Source: an uncultured SAR86 cluster bacterium (GTDB lineage: Bacteria > Pseudomonadota > Gammaproteobacteria > Magnimaribacterales > D2472). From it: a stretch of DNA of 32,174 nt. Location: the NCBI GenBank assembly GCA_902538705.1, contig CACBGD010000011.1, positions 1 through 32,174 of the forward strand. Reading direction: 5' to 3'. Below the pieces are notes generated by a model that saw nothing but the letters and a program-made list of their open reading frames with translations, searched no databases and was not told the origin of the DNA. This document shows, piece by piece, positions 9,022 through 17,543 of the stretch. Numbering within the stretch: position 1 is the first letter of the stretch; every line of letters starts with the position of its first letter. The translations under genes were made by a program, and so were the position numbers.

Positions 9022-9617
9022 AACAAATCTTCTACAAATTGCCTTAAATTATCTCTCGCTCTTTTAACTGACCTTACTGGAATTGGCATTTCACTACTAG
9101 GGAGTGCTAAAGCAACATCCATTTTTTTTGAAATACTGCTTATACCATGTAAAAAAGACCAAATATGAATTGCTTTATTGGACGCACTTAGATCATTTAG
9201 GCTTCTATCATGCTCTTTTACTGACTCTAAAAGAGTTTGAAAAGAACTATCAGCAACTTTCAGTATTTTAGGAAATTTTAGAAATTCAACAACGGACTGG
9301 CTAAAAAGTAGGTCATAAATGTTCTTATTCTCAAAAGCAAACCTTAGATAGTTATCACATTTATCAAAAATATTAGCTTCTGGATTCCCCTCAACAAAAA
9401 TATTGAATTCAATAAATCCTTTTACAACAACATCCGCTAACAGATGTTCCTTTGTTTCATAATGCCGATAAATTGCTGTTGCAGAAACATCACAATTCTC
9501 AGCAATAGTTCTTAAGCTCATTGCAGCATAGCCATTCTCAGAAACAAAATTATAGGCAGAATTAAGAATCTCATCACTTAAATTCCCGTGGTGATAATTA
9601 TTGTTAGCAGTATTCAT
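9018..9617 (-). CDS. TetR-family transcriptional regulator (WHG-type C-terminal domain)
   Basis: Probable repressor of the divergent RND efflux genes and of its own operon. The 199 residues begin with the YHHGNL motif, followed by the DNA-binding helix-turn-helix at about 27-60 (SLRTIAENCDVSATAIYRHY, then KEHLL). The C-terminal ligand-binding half contains HIWSFLHGISS, resembling the WHG-type domain. The start ATG lies one base from an operator-like palindrome. It heads tetR-rsmD-hemC-hemD, all overlapping, so its promoter probably drives heme genes too. The ligand is unknown. Confidence 0.9.
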   Translation of the reverse strand: MNTANNNYHHGNLSDEILNSAYNFVSENGYAAMSLRTIAENCDVSATAIYRHYETKEHLLADVVVKGFIEFNIFVEGNPEANIFDKCDNYLRFAFENKNIYDLLFSQSVVEFLKFPKILKVADSSFQTLLESVKEHDRSLNDLSASNKAIHIWSFLHGISSISKKMDVALALPSSEMPIPVRSVKRARDNLRQFVEDLF

Positions 9618-9618
9618 T

Positions 9619-9637
9619 ATGTTGACAGTGTTAACTT
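9619..9637. promoter_or_regulatory. operator-like palindrome 1 of the tetR/RND intergenic region
   Basis: ATGTTGACAGTGTTAACTT is an imperfect palindrome of 8-3-8 form. It is built like palindrome 2, giving a shared consensus ATGTTKAC-N3-GTWAACWT. It contains the -35 box of the plus-strand promoter and lies directly before the tetR start codon. Confidence 0.7.
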
Positions 9638-9649
9638 ATAATATATACT
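9622..9649 (+). promoter_or_regulatory. promoter of the RND adaptor/pump genes
   Basis: TTGACA at 9622-9627 is a perfect -35 consensus, 16 bases before TATACT at 9644-9649. The -35 box lies within palindrome 1 and the predicted start site within palindrome 2, so a bound TetR dimer at either site would block polymerase. The start codon at 9672 would have a leader of only about 16 bases and shows no Shine-Dalgarno sequence. Confidence 0.65.
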
Positions 9650-9667
9650 TTATGTTTACACCGTAAA
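9640..9667 (-). promoter_or_regulatory. divergent promoter of tetR-rsmD-hemCD
   Basis: On the minus strand TTTACG (9667-9662) and TATATT (9645-9640) are 16 bases apart. The -35 box falls inside palindrome 2 and the start site would fall near palindrome 1, mirroring the plus-strand promoter. This supports autoregulation. Confidence 0.45.
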
Positions 9668-9670
9668 CAT
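9652..9670. promoter_or_regulatory. operator-like palindrome 2 of the tetR/RND intergenic region
   Basis: ATGTTTACACCGTAAACAT is a perfect 8-bp inverted repeat with a 3-base centre. Its centre is 33 bp, about three helical turns, from the centre of palindrome 1, so both would face the same side of the DNA. Confidence 0.75.
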
Positions 9671-9671
9671 T

Positions 9672-10664
9672 ATGACAACTAATAAGCAATTTTGCAAAAT
9701 ATTTATATTTTTTGGAATTTCTTTATCTTTTTTATTGAATGCTGATCAGCAACTTGAAGTGCTAGAAGTTAAAACAAGTAGTTCATATGAGATCTCAAAA
9801 AACCTTCCTGGAGAACTATTACCTTTTCAACAATCAAAAATTGCCTTTGAAATTACAGGGAGAATCTTATCAATTTCTGCAGATATTGGAGATAAGGTTA
9901 AAAAAGGTGATTTGCTTGCGCAGCTTGATGATAGTGAAATCAATGCAAGCCTTGAACAAGCACTTGCTAGACTAGATTTAGCTAATCAAGTTTTAAAAAG
10001 ATTTGAGGATTTAAGAAAGAAAGGATACATTTCGATCCAAGACTATGATGAAGCAAAATCTGAATACTTAGTTGCAAAATCTCAAGTTAAATTTTTTGAA
10101 GTAAAAAAATCTCAAACTGTCTTAAGAGCTCCTTATGATGGATTTATCCAAAATAGGTTTGTTGATGAGGGCACTGTTATAAATGGAAGTAATCCAATAT
10201 TAGAAATACTTGATGCAAATAAAGTTGAAGCTCATGTTTCAATTCCTGAAAATCTAATTACAAATCTTGTAATGTTAAATGATTATACTTTTCAAATAGG
10301 ACAAAAAACTGTTTTTGGTAAATTAAAAAGACTGGCTCCAATGGCAGCTAGTGGATCAAACAGCAGGTTAGCTATATTTGAGCTTAATGATTTTTTTATT
10401 CCTGGATCATTGATTGATTTGATAATAAAAATTAATAGAAATGAAAAGGGTATATGGCTTCCCATAAATTCATTATCACAATCTGAGCAAGGTCTCTGGT
10501 CGGTATATACGGTATCGAATGACGGGTTTAATACTGTCGAGAAAGATATAGTTCAAATTATTCATTTTGAAAATAATTATGCTTTTGTTTCAGGAACTTT
10601 AAAAGATGGTGATTTGGTAATTTTAGGTGGTTTATCTAAAATCATAGAGGGTCAAACTCTTTAG
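9672..10664 (+). CDS. RND efflux periplasmic adaptor subunit (membrane fusion protein)
   Basis: Periplasmic protein joining an inner-membrane RND pump to an outer-membrane channel. 330 residues. The N terminus is a signal peptide (hydrophobic about 10-22, likely cleavage after LLNA), supporting the start at 9672. The first lipoyl half (PGELLPFQQSKIAFEITGRI, then GDKVKKGDLLAQLDDSEI) precedes an alpha-helical hairpin at about 95-135, and the second lipoyl half follows with LRAPYDGFIQNRFVDEG. Beta-barrel and membrane-proximal parts follow. No lipobox Cys is at the cleavage site. The pump gene starts 4 bases after its stop; no TolC-like channel gene is in the window. Confidence 0.93.
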   Translation: MTTNKQFCKIFIFFGISLSFLLNADQQLEVLEVKTSSSYEISKNLPGELLPFQQSKIAFEITGRILSISADIGDKVKKGDLLAQLDDSEINASLEQALARLDLANQVLKRFEDLRKKGYISIQDYDEAKSEYLVAKSQVKFFEVKKSQTVLRAPYDGFIQNRFVDEGTVINGSNPILEILDANKVEAHVSIPENLITNLVMLNDYTFQIGQKTVFGKLKRLAPMAASGSNSRLAIFELNDFFIPGSLIDLIIKINRNEKGIWLPINSLSQSEQGLWSVYTVSNDGFNTVEKDIVQIIHFENNYAFVSGTLKDGDLVILGGLSKIIEGQTL

Positions 10665-10668
10665 TAAA

Positions 10669-13600
10669 ATGAGTCTAATTAAAGTTTTTCTAGAAAGACC
10701 AAGAATACTTATTCTCACCTTAATATTTTTTCTGTTAGTAGGCTATTCAGGCTTCAACAACATCCCAAGACAAGAAATGCCTGAGCTTGCAGAGAGGTGG
10801 GGAGTAGTCATACAGGTCTATCCTGGAGCTTCACCAGACAGAATTGAAACACAAGTTACAGAAACTCTTGAAATTAAGTTAAGAGAAATCCCAGAGATAA
10901 GAAATTTAAATTCAAATATAAGACAGGGATCAGCAACTACGCTTGTAGAATTAAAAGATGAAGTATCATTTGATCAAGTAGAAAAGGTTTGGAGTGAGGT
11001 TCAAGATAAGATTGATCTTGCTAAACAAGAAATTCCAAATAATGCACAACTTGAGCTCAGTCGAAACTCAGGACCACCAATATCAGCACTTTACTCTATT
11101 TTGTGGAAGGGAGATGGCGAACCACCTCTTATTCTTATGTCAAGGTTGGCTGAGCAGCTAAAAAGAAAACTTGCATATTTGGGATCAACAGAAGGAGTAG
11201 AAATTCACGGTGAGGCTAATGAAGAAATTGTAGTTGAAATAGATTCGAGAAAGTTATCAAATCTTGGTATCTCATTTCAAACTTTATCAAGTTTAGTTGC
11301 ATCATTTGATAATAAAAGGTCTGTAGGCTTAATTTCAAGCAATGATAAAGAAATCCTTATAAGACCAAAGGATAATTTGAAAACTATTTCACAACTTGAA
11401 GATATACCAATAGCAAAAGAGGAATCTCAATTAATTAAGCTTTCTGATATAGCAAGTATTTCTCAGCAAGCGGTTACTCCTATAGAAAGCTTCTCAATTG
11501 TAGACGGTTTTCCTGCTGTAATTGTTCAAGTTACCGGCTCATTCAATCAAAGGGTGGATGAATATGTTTCGAGTGCAAATGATGTTGTTGAAAGCTTTAA
11601 AAGCGATCTTCCTGAAGAAATAGTTGTTTTACCAATATATGAAGAATCTCTTTATGTTGAGAAAAGATTTGATGAGTTAACTTCAAGTATAGGATTTGCA
11701 CTTTTTTTAGTCCTAGCATTGAGTGCATTCCTATTGGGGTTAAGATCAGCAATATTAGTAGCATTAATCCTACCCTTAACGCTATGCTCAGTTTTATTTA
11801 TCTGTCAACTAACAGGATTACCTCTGCACCAGACTTCAACAACTGGAATGATAATTGCCTTGGGACTTTTAATAGATAATGCAATTATAGTTGTCGAGGA
11901 CTATAGATATAGAAGGCTTGATGGCATGAGCTCTAAGCAAGCAATTTTTAAGTCTGTTAGACATTTGTTTTTACCACTTCTTGCAGCGACTGCAACTACC
12001 GCATTAGCATTTATGCCTATTGCAGTTGGAGAGGGGCCAAGCAATGAATATGTTGGTGGAATGGCAAAAACATTAATTATGGCTGTTACTTCATCACTTT
12101 TCCTTTCTTTAACTGTTGTTCTTCCTGCTCTTCATTATTTAGAAAAGATGCCTATTTTTTCTTCAGACTTTTTTAGTCAAGGATACTCAAGTGATAAACT
12201 CTATAAATACTATAGGTCTTCATTATTCTGGGCTTTATCTAAACCAAGAAGAGCTATAACAGTTTCATTTACTTTACCTTTTCTAGGCTTTTTATTATTT
12301 AGCACTCTGGATAGAGATTTTTTTCCAGCAAATGATAGAAATATGTTTCAAGTGAGAGTTGAGCTACCCAAGAACAGTTCTGTGAATGCAACTATTGATA
12401 AAGTTAAAGCTATCAGAGAACAGCTTTCCAAATATGATTTTATAGAAGGTGATTTTTGGTTTGTAGGCAGAAAACTTCCAAGAGTTTTAGGAAATGTTGT
12501 TGGAGGAAATAGCGAATTAGGAAGCAACAATGAAGCAAATGCGGTCTATTTTACTTCAAGCTACTGGACCATGAAAAACAACATTGACATGATTGCAAAA
12601 GAGCTAGTTAAAAATAATCCAGAAGTGAGGATTATAGTTGATCAATTTTCTTCTGGCCCACCAGTTTTTGCTGATATTGAATATCAAATATTAGGAGAAG
12701 ATCAAGATATACTAACTGAGCTTGGCAACAGATTGGAACTTATTTTAAGTAAAGCTCCTGATGTCTATCTTACCCGCTCTCAATCAAACGAATATGAAAC
12801 AAACCTTGAGATTGATTTTGATAATTCAAGTATTGCCTATTCTTCCAGCGATATGGACTCACTAATAAATGAAATTAATTTTGCGAGTAATGGAGTAGTT
12901 ATTGGTTCTATGCTCGATGGGAGTAAAGAGTTACCAATTAGATTAAAAAGAGGGGAAGAAGCTTCATCAGATATATCTCAAGCATCACTCTTATCAATTT
13001 CTGGTAAAAATGGCATTGAATACATTGAAAATTTTTCTGATATAAAACTTTCAAGGAAACTTGGAGCCTTCTCAAGGTACAAAGGTGAAAGAGAGAATGG
13101 AGTTAAGGCATGGACATGGCCAAGATCTCTTCCATCTGTTTCTGAAGAGTATCTTCGTGAAGATATTCTAAATTTCAAAGTAAATCTCCCTTCTGGATAT
13201 AGGTTAGAGCAAGCAGGAGAGGCTGCTGAAAGTGCGGAATCTAATGCACAATTATTTGCATCAGCAATTGTTTTTTTTATTTTAATTCTTGTTGGGCTAG
13301 TTTTCGCATTGAATTCTTTCAGGCAGACACTTTTAATATCCTCGGTAGCAGGATTATGTATTGGTTTAGCAATACTCGGCCTAGTAGTAGGAATGCAGAA
13401 TTTTGGTTTTATAGGTCTTGTAGGCGCTATTGGTTTAGCTGGGCTGGCAATAAATGACTCAATTGTTGTTTTAGCAGCGCTTAAAGAAGATTCTGAGAAG
13501 GGTAATTATGATTTGCATGGAGTAATTCAAACTGTCAGTAGAGCCACAAGACATATTATTACTACAACAGCTACAACAATTGGAGGTTTATTCCCTTTGA

Positions 13601-13731
13601 TACTCTCAAGCATTTTTTTCCAACCATTAGCATGGGCAATGTCTGTTGGTGTTATTGGGGCATCCTTAATAGCATTGTTCTATATTCCAGCTATGTTTAT
13701 GATTTTGAGAAAGATACCTCAAACTATTTAA
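10669..13731 (+). CDS. RND family efflux permease (AcrB/HAE superfamily)
   Basis: Inner-membrane proton-driven exporter, 1020 residues with the two-fold RND layout. One membrane helix at 13-30 is followed by a large periplasmic loop, then a cluster of helices at about 340-550. A second loop ends in helices at about 868-1015. The TM4 motif GLLIDNAIIVVED at 399-411 keeps the first proton-relay Asp (D403) but has Asn at the second position. The TM10 segment LAINDSIVVLA has Asn where AcrB has Lys940. Both features are common in the non-AcrB subfamily with the VNDSIVL pattern, so the pump is probably active. Substrate is unknown. Its end overlaps the convergent small gene by 8 bases. Confidence 0.95.
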   Translation: MSLIKVFLERPRILILTLIFFLLVGYSGFNNIPRQEMPELAERWGVVIQVYPGASPDRIETQVTETLEIKLREIPEIRNLNSNIRQGSATTLVELKDEVSFDQVEKVWSEVQDKIDLAKQEIPNNAQLELSRNSGPPISALYSILWKGDGEPPLILMSRLAEQLKRKLAYLGSTEGVEIHGEANEEIVVEIDSRKLSNLGISFQTLSSLVASFDNKRSVGLISSNDKEILIRPKDNLKTISQLEDIPIAKEESQLIKLSDIASISQQAVTPIESFSIVDGFPAVIVQVTGSFNQRVDEYVSSANDVVESFKSDLPEEIVVLPIYEESLYVEKRFDELTSSIGFALFLVLALSAFLLGLRSAILVALILPLTLCSVLFICQLTGLPLHQTSTTGMIIALGLLIDNAIIVVEDYRYRRLDGMSSKQAIFKSVRHLFLPLLAATATTALAFMPIAVGEGPSNEYVGGMAKTLIMAVTSSLFLSLTVVLPALHYLEKMPIFSSDFFSQGYSSDKLYKYYRSSLFWALSKPRRAITVSFTLPFLGFLLFSTLDRDFFPANDRNMFQVRVELPKNSSVNATIDKVKAIREQLSKYDFIEGDFWFVGRKLPRVLGNVVGGNSELGSNNEANAVYFTSSYWTMKNNIDMIAKELVKNNPEVRIIVDQFSSGPPVFADIEYQILGEDQDILTELGNRLELILSKAPDVYLTRSQSNEYETNLEIDFDNSSIAYSSSDMDSLINEINFASNGVVIGSMLDGSKELPIRLKRGEEASSDISQASLLSISGKNGIEYIENFSDIKLSRKLGAFSRYKGERENGVKAWTWPRSLPSVSEEYLREDILNFKVNLPSGYRLEQAGEAAESAESNAQLFASAIVFFILILVGLVFALNSFRQTLLISSVAGLCIGLAILGLVVGMQNFGFIGLVGAIGLAGLAINDSIVVLAALKEDSEKGNYDLHGVIQTVSRATRHIITTTATTIGGLFPLILSSIFFQPLAWAMSVGVIGASLIALFYIPAMFMILRKIPQTI

Positions 13732-13912
13732 TACACTGTTCAGAGCAAAAATATTTATTTCTTCTTTTAATAGCTAAGTTTTTTGGTACAAAAGTACCAC
13801 AGCTTTCACAAGACCACATTTCATTATTAATAGCCTTTTTAGCTTTTTTTGATTCTTTAAGAAATCTAATAAAAAATAAGATTATTAGCAGTAATGGAAG
13901 AATTATTTTCAA
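13724..13912 (-). CDS. PP0621-type small membrane-anchored zinc-ribbon protein
   Basis: A 62-residue protein with an N-terminal membrane helix (about 2-16, nearly all I/L/F), a short basic stretch (KESKKAKKA) and a C-terminal metal-binding segment: WSCESCGTFVPK, then KYFCSEQC. The four cysteines form CxxC and CxxxC pairs like the proteobacterial PP0621 family, whose function is unknown; I recall that family lying beside bamD in Pseudomonas. The start is TTG at 13912, overlapping the bamD stop as TTGA, with an in-frame TAA immediately upstream, so no earlier start is possible. A plus-strand reading frame over the same bases (13632-13922) is a shadow. Confidence 0.8.
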   Translation of the reverse strand: MKIILPLLLIILFFIRFLKESKKAKKAINNEMWSCESCGTFVPKNLAIKRRNKYFCSEQCIK

Positions 13913-14745
13913 TTACTTGTAAATGCAGCATAAGCGACTGCGGGAAGGATGAGAGAACCCAAATCTAGATCTGCTAAAGACCCTCTTTTATTATCTTTTT
14001 CTGGTGGAGGAGGGTTTAGTGCAAGTAGTTTTTCAGTATCTTTCATAAGCTCTTCGTAACCGAGCTCTTGATAAGATGTTTTTAATATTTGAAGCGCTCT
14101 GTGATTTTGATCTGAGTTCGGTATATTTTCTAAAACATAGGAAGCTCTTCTAATTGCAGCAACATAAGCTTTCCTTGTTACATAATAATCTGCAGCTGCT
14201 AGCTCATTGCTTGCAACAAGATTTCTCAGATAAATTAGTCTTTGTTGGGCGTAAGGAGCATATTGACTCTCAGGAAATCGTGTTAGAAATTCTGTTAACT
14301 CAGAAAAGGCTAGCTTCGCTCCAGAAACATCTCGAGCTGAGAGATCAGTATCAGTTAACCTAGCCAAAAGCCCAGTATCTCTGGTATAACTTGATAGTCC
14401 TTTCATAAAATAAGCATAATCTATATTTGGATGTCGTGGATGAAGTCTAATAAATCTCTCTGCAGATGAATGCGCTGCCTCGGTTTCGCTATTCATAAAA
14501 TAACAATATACCAAGTCTATTTGAGCTTGCTCAGCAAATTTACCGAACGGATATTGTGTTTCGATCCTTTGCAAGGACTCTATTGCACCAAAATAATTAT
14601 TAACCTTAATTCTTCTTTGTGCCTGGTCATAATATACTTTTTCGGGCCTTTCAATCTCAACCTCATCTTTGCTGCACGATGAAATAGAAAAAGCAAATGC
14701 AAAAAATACAGGAAGTAATAAAATATTTCTTAGATTTCTACTCAT
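13909..14745 (-). CDS. bamD: outer membrane protein assembly factor BamD (lipoprotein)
   Basis: Essential lipoprotein of the BAM complex that inserts beta-barrel proteins in the outer membrane. 278 residues. The signal peptide ends in the lipobox ISSC with acylated Cys24, followed by Ser-Lys, consistent with outer-membrane sorting. Tetratricopeptide-like repeats follow: YYDQAQRRIKVNNYFGAIES, QYPFGKFAEQAQIDLVY and RLHPRHPNIDYAYFMKGL are characteristic. The tail from about 240 (NPPPPEKDN) is longer than in E. coli (245 residues) and of no recognised function. The gene diverges from rluD, as in many gammaproteobacteria, and is followed by the PP0621-type gene with a 4-base overlap. Confidence 0.95.
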   Translation of the reverse strand: MSRNLRNILLLPVFFAFAFSISSCSKDEVEIERPEKVYYDQAQRRIKVNNYFGAIESLQRIETQYPFGKFAEQAQIDLVYCYFMNSETEAAHSSAERFIRLHPRHPNIDYAYFMKGLSSYTRDTGLLARLTDTDLSARDVSGAKLAFSELTEFLTRFPESQYAPYAQQRLIYLRNLVASNELAAADYYVTRKAYVAAIRRASYVLENIPNSDQNHRALQILKTSYQELGYEELMKDTEKLLALNPPPPEKDNKRGSLADLDLGSLILPAVAYAAFTSN

Positions 14746-14796
14746 GGATGTTATTTTACTCTAATATTTGATTATAAATCCTAAAAAAAGTTCATT
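14746..14796. promoter_or_regulatory. bamD/rluD divergent intergenic region
   Basis: The 51 bases between the two start codons must hold both promoters. A TATAAT box on the minus strand (14776-14771) is suitably placed for bamD, but no convincing -35 box pairs with it. The plus-strand promoter cannot be assigned. Confidence 0.3.
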
Positions 14797-15738
14797 ATGT
14801 CAATAACAAAAAAAGTCCCAAAGGATTTAGTGAATTTGAGACTTGATAAAGTATCAGCTGTTTTATTTGAAGATTTTTCTAGAACAAAGCTCAAGGAGTT
14901 GATCATTAGTGGCAATTTACTTTTAAATGGGGAAATTGCTTCTCCAAGAGAGAAGGTAAATCTCTATGATGAAATTGAAGTTAACGCAGTTAATGTAAGT
15001 TCAACTAAATGGCATGCAGAGAAAATAGATTTTGATGTTATTCAAGAAACTAAAGATTTTTTAATTATCAATAAACCAATAAATTTGGTAATACATCCTG
15101 GAGCAGGTATTTCTAGTGGAACGCTTGCAAATGGTCTTCTTTATAGATTTCCTGAACTTGAGAATCTACCTCGAGCAGGTATTGTGCATCGTTTAGACAA
15201 AGATACATCAGGATTATTGGTGGTAGCGAAGAATGAGAAGTTTAGACTATATTTCATAGATCTTCTGCAATCTAGGAGAGTACAAAAAAATTATAGAGCA
15301 ATTGCAGTTGGAACCTTAAGAGGTAATCTTGAAATCAATAAACCAATTGGCAGAGATAAAAATAATAGGACTAAAATGTCATGTAGAGACGACGGAAAAG
15401 AGGCTATTACAAATGTTAAATGTTTAGAAAGCTATGGAGGATATTCTCTTCTAGATATACAAATAGAAACTGGCAGAACACATCAAATAAGAACTCACCT
15501 TGCATACAAAAAGCTTCCTTTAGTTGGAGATAAAACTTATAACGATAGAAATATTATTGCTAAAAATACATCGGATGAGCTCAAAGATTTCATTAGATCT
15601 TTTCCAAGACAAGCACTTCATGCACATAAAATCAGCTTTAAACTCCCCAACAGTGAAGAAAGGGTAGAATTCAAGAGTAAATTGCCAAAAGATTTGAAAG
15701 AATTGATAACAGTACTGGAAAGATTTAATATTTCTTGA
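14797..15738 (+). CDS. rluD: 23S rRNA pseudouridine(1911/1915/1917) synthase
   Basis: Makes three pseudouridines in helix 69 of 23S rRNA. 313 residues: N-terminal S4 RNA-binding domain (about 14-65), then the RluA-family catalytic domain with HRLDKDTSGLLVVAKN at 131-146, where Asp134 is the catalytic residue, followed by GRTHQIRTHL and LVGDKTY. The divergent pairing with bamD fits rluD rather than the related rluC. The downstream yfiH found in E. coli is absent; ilvB follows instead. Confidence 0.95.
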   Translation: MSITKKVPKDLVNLRLDKVSAVLFEDFSRTKLKELIISGNLLLNGEIASPREKVNLYDEIEVNAVNVSSTKWHAEKIDFDVIQETKDFLIINKPINLVIHPGAGISSGTLANGLLYRFPELENLPRAGIVHRLDKDTSGLLVVAKNEKFRLYFIDLLQSRRVQKNYRAIAVGTLRGNLEINKPIGRDKNNRTKMSCRDDGKEAITNVKCLESYGGYSLLDIQIETGRTHQIRTHLAYKKLPLVGDKTYNDRNIIAKNTSDELKDFIRSFPRQALHAHKISFKLPNSEERVEFKSKLPKDLKELITVLERFNIS

Positions 15739-15752
15739 AAAATGCTAAAAAA

Positions 15753-15768
15753 GCTTGTTTTTACAAGC
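15753..15768 (+). terminator. possible weak terminator or ilv leader hairpin after rluD
   Basis: GCTTGT-TTTT-ACAAGC forms a 6-bp stem with a tetraloop, followed by AATTTT rather than a run of T. It could weakly end the rluD transcript. No leader peptide rich in Ile, Val or Leu codons was seen before ilvB. Confidence 0.35.
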
Positions 15769-15784
15769 AATTTTAATGTATAAA
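15755..15784 (+). promoter_or_regulatory. candidate promoter of the ilvBHC operon
   Basis: TTGTTT (15755-15760) and TATAAA (15779-15784) are 18 bases apart and lie 22 bases before the ilvB start. The -35 box overlaps the hairpin at 15753-15768. Weak evidence in such AT-rich DNA. Confidence 0.3.
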
Positions 15785-15806
15785 CCTCAAGCTAAAAGTT
15801 TTTATT

Positions 15807-17543
15807 ATGAAAATCGCAGGAAATGACATATTAATTCAATCTCTTATTAAGGAGGAAGTTGAATATATTTTTGGTTACCCCGGAGGCGCAGCATTACATA
15901 TTTATGATGCGATTTTTAATCAAAATCAGATTCAGCATATTTTAGTGAGACATGAACAAGGGGCTACACATGCTGCTGATGGATATGCAAGAGCTACAGG
16001 AAAACCTGGAGTTGTTTTAGTTACATCTGGTCCTGGAGCAACAAACGCTATAACTGGGATTGCAACAGCATTTATGGACTCCATACCAATGATAATAATA
16101 TCTGGGCAGGTGGCAAAACATTTAATTGGTACCGATGCTTTTCAAGAGACAGATATGATTGGCATTTCTCGCCCAATTGTAAAACATAGTTTTTCAGTTG
16201 AATCAGCAGAAGATATTCCTGAAATAGTGAAGCAAGCTTTCTATATAGCAACCTCAGGTAGACCGGGTCCTGTTGTAATAGATGTTCCAAAAGATACAAC
16301 TTCTCCTGACGAACTTTTCGATTTTGTATATCCAGATTCGGCTCATATAAGATCTTATAATCCTCCAATTTCTCCAGAAAAAAAGCAGATTGAAAGAGCT
16401 GTAGAAGCAATGCTTAAAGCTAGGCAGCCTGTAATATATGCGGGTGGTGGAGCTATCAATAGTAATGCTTCGTCTGAACTAATAAAACTTAACGATATCT
16501 TAGATTTTCCTGTGACAAATACCTTGATGGGTCTAGGAGTTTATCCAGCAACACATAAAAGATTTTTAGGAATGCTTGGTATGCATGGAACTTATCAAGC
16601 TAATATGGCTATGCATAATGCAGACCTTATTATCGCTATTGGGGCAAGATTTGACGATAGGATAACAAATACTCCAAAACTTTTTGCTCCAAATGCAAAA
16701 ATTATTCACTTTGATGTTGATCAATCATCAGTTTCAAAAATTATTGAAGCAAACATTGCAGTGTTTGGACAAGTGAAAGATTCACTCCAAGAAATATTAA
16801 ATGAGCTTGAGTCAAGAAGAAATGAAATAGATGAAAAAAAATTAGATGATTGGAAACAGCAAATTAAATATTGGAAGGAAAAGCATGGCTTAGATCACAA
16901 AATGCATTTATCTGAGTCAAATGAACACCCAATAATGCCTCAGGCAGTAGTACAGCATGTTTATAACATTACAAATGGAGATGCATTTATAACCTCAGAT
17001 GTTGGACAGCACCAAATGTTTGCAGCTCAGTACTATCATTTCGACGAGCCAAGGAAATGGATAAATTCTGGAGGCCTTGGCACTATGGGATTTGGTTTAC
17101 CTGCCGCATTGGGAGTTAAGTTAGCATTTAGGGACTCTGAGGTGGTATGTATTACTGGTGAAGGAAGTATTCAAATGTGCATACAGGAGCTTTCTACATG
17201 CACACAATATAATTTGCCAATAAAAATAATAAATATAAATAATGAGGCTCTTGGAATGGTCAAACAATGGCAGGATATGAATTATAGTGGCCGACATTCT
17301 GAAAGTACTTATCAAAGCTCTTTACCTAATTTTGTTGAGTTAGTTGAATCATATGGGCATGTGGGTATAAAAATTGAAAAGAATTCAGATCTTAAAAAAG
17401 GACTTGAGGAGGCATTTGCTATAAAGGATAAATTGGTCTTTGTTGATGTTTATGTAGATCCAGATGAGCATGTTTATCCAATGCTTGTTGCACCGAATGG
17501 AAGCCTGAAAGATATGTGGCTAAGCAAGGACAATAAAGTGTAA
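15807..17543 (+). CDS. ilvB: acetolactate synthase large subunit
   Basis: Thiamine-diphosphate enzyme that forms acetolactate and acetohydroxybutyrate, the first common step of branched-chain amino-acid synthesis. 578 residues, the usual size. The catalytic Glu50 is in RHEQGATHAADGYARATG, with the FAD-binding central domain about 195-340. The cofactor-binding C-terminal domain has TSDVGQHQMFAAQ and the metal motif GEGSIQMCIQELSTC, ending in ININNEALGMV. The closest E. coli form appears to be IlvI. It ends as TAATG, sharing one base with the small-subunit start. There is no obvious Shine-Dalgarno sequence. Confidence 0.97.
   Translation: MKIAGNDILIQSLIKEEVEYIFGYPGGAALHIYDAIFNQNQIQHILVRHEQGATHAADGYARATGKPGVVLVTSGPGATNAITGIATAFMDSIPMIIISGQVAKHLIGTDAFQETDMIGISRPIVKHSFSVESAEDIPEIVKQAFYIATSGRPGPVVIDVPKDTTSPDELFDFVYPDSAHIRSYNPPISPEKKQIERAVEAMLKARQPVIYAGGGAINSNASSELIKLNDILDFPVTNTLMGLGVYPATHKRFLGMLGMHGTYQANMAMHNADLIIAIGARFDDRITNTPKLFAPNAKIIHFDVDQSSVSKIIEANIAVFGQVKDSLQEILNELESRRNEIDEKKLDDWKQQIKYWKEKHGLDHKMHLSESNEHPIMPQAVVQHVYNITNGDAFITSDVGQHQMFAAQYYHFDEPRKWINSGGLGTMGFGLPAALGVKLAFRDSEVVCITGEGSIQMCIQELSTCTQYNLPIKIININNEALGMVKQWQDMNYSGRHSESTYQSSLPNFVELVESYGHVGIKIEKNSDLKKGLEEAFAIKDKLVFVDVYVDPDEHVYPMLVAPNGSLKDMWLSKDNKV

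Noticed and set aside
11863-11905. RND pump with Asn in place of the second proton-relay Asp and no TM10 Lys
   Set aside because: This pattern is widespread in a large RND subfamily, so it does not suggest an inactive pump.
13632-13922. 96-codon plus-strand frame overlapping the pump end
   Set aside because: It overlaps the pump gene in another frame and is antisense to the convincing PP0621-type gene; its product resembles nothing.
17140-17175. GEGS instead of GDGS in the thiamine-diphosphate motif of IlvB
   Set aside because: As I recall, GEGSIQMCIQELSTC is common in acetolactate synthases of proteobacteria and Glu can serve the metal, so it is not a defect.
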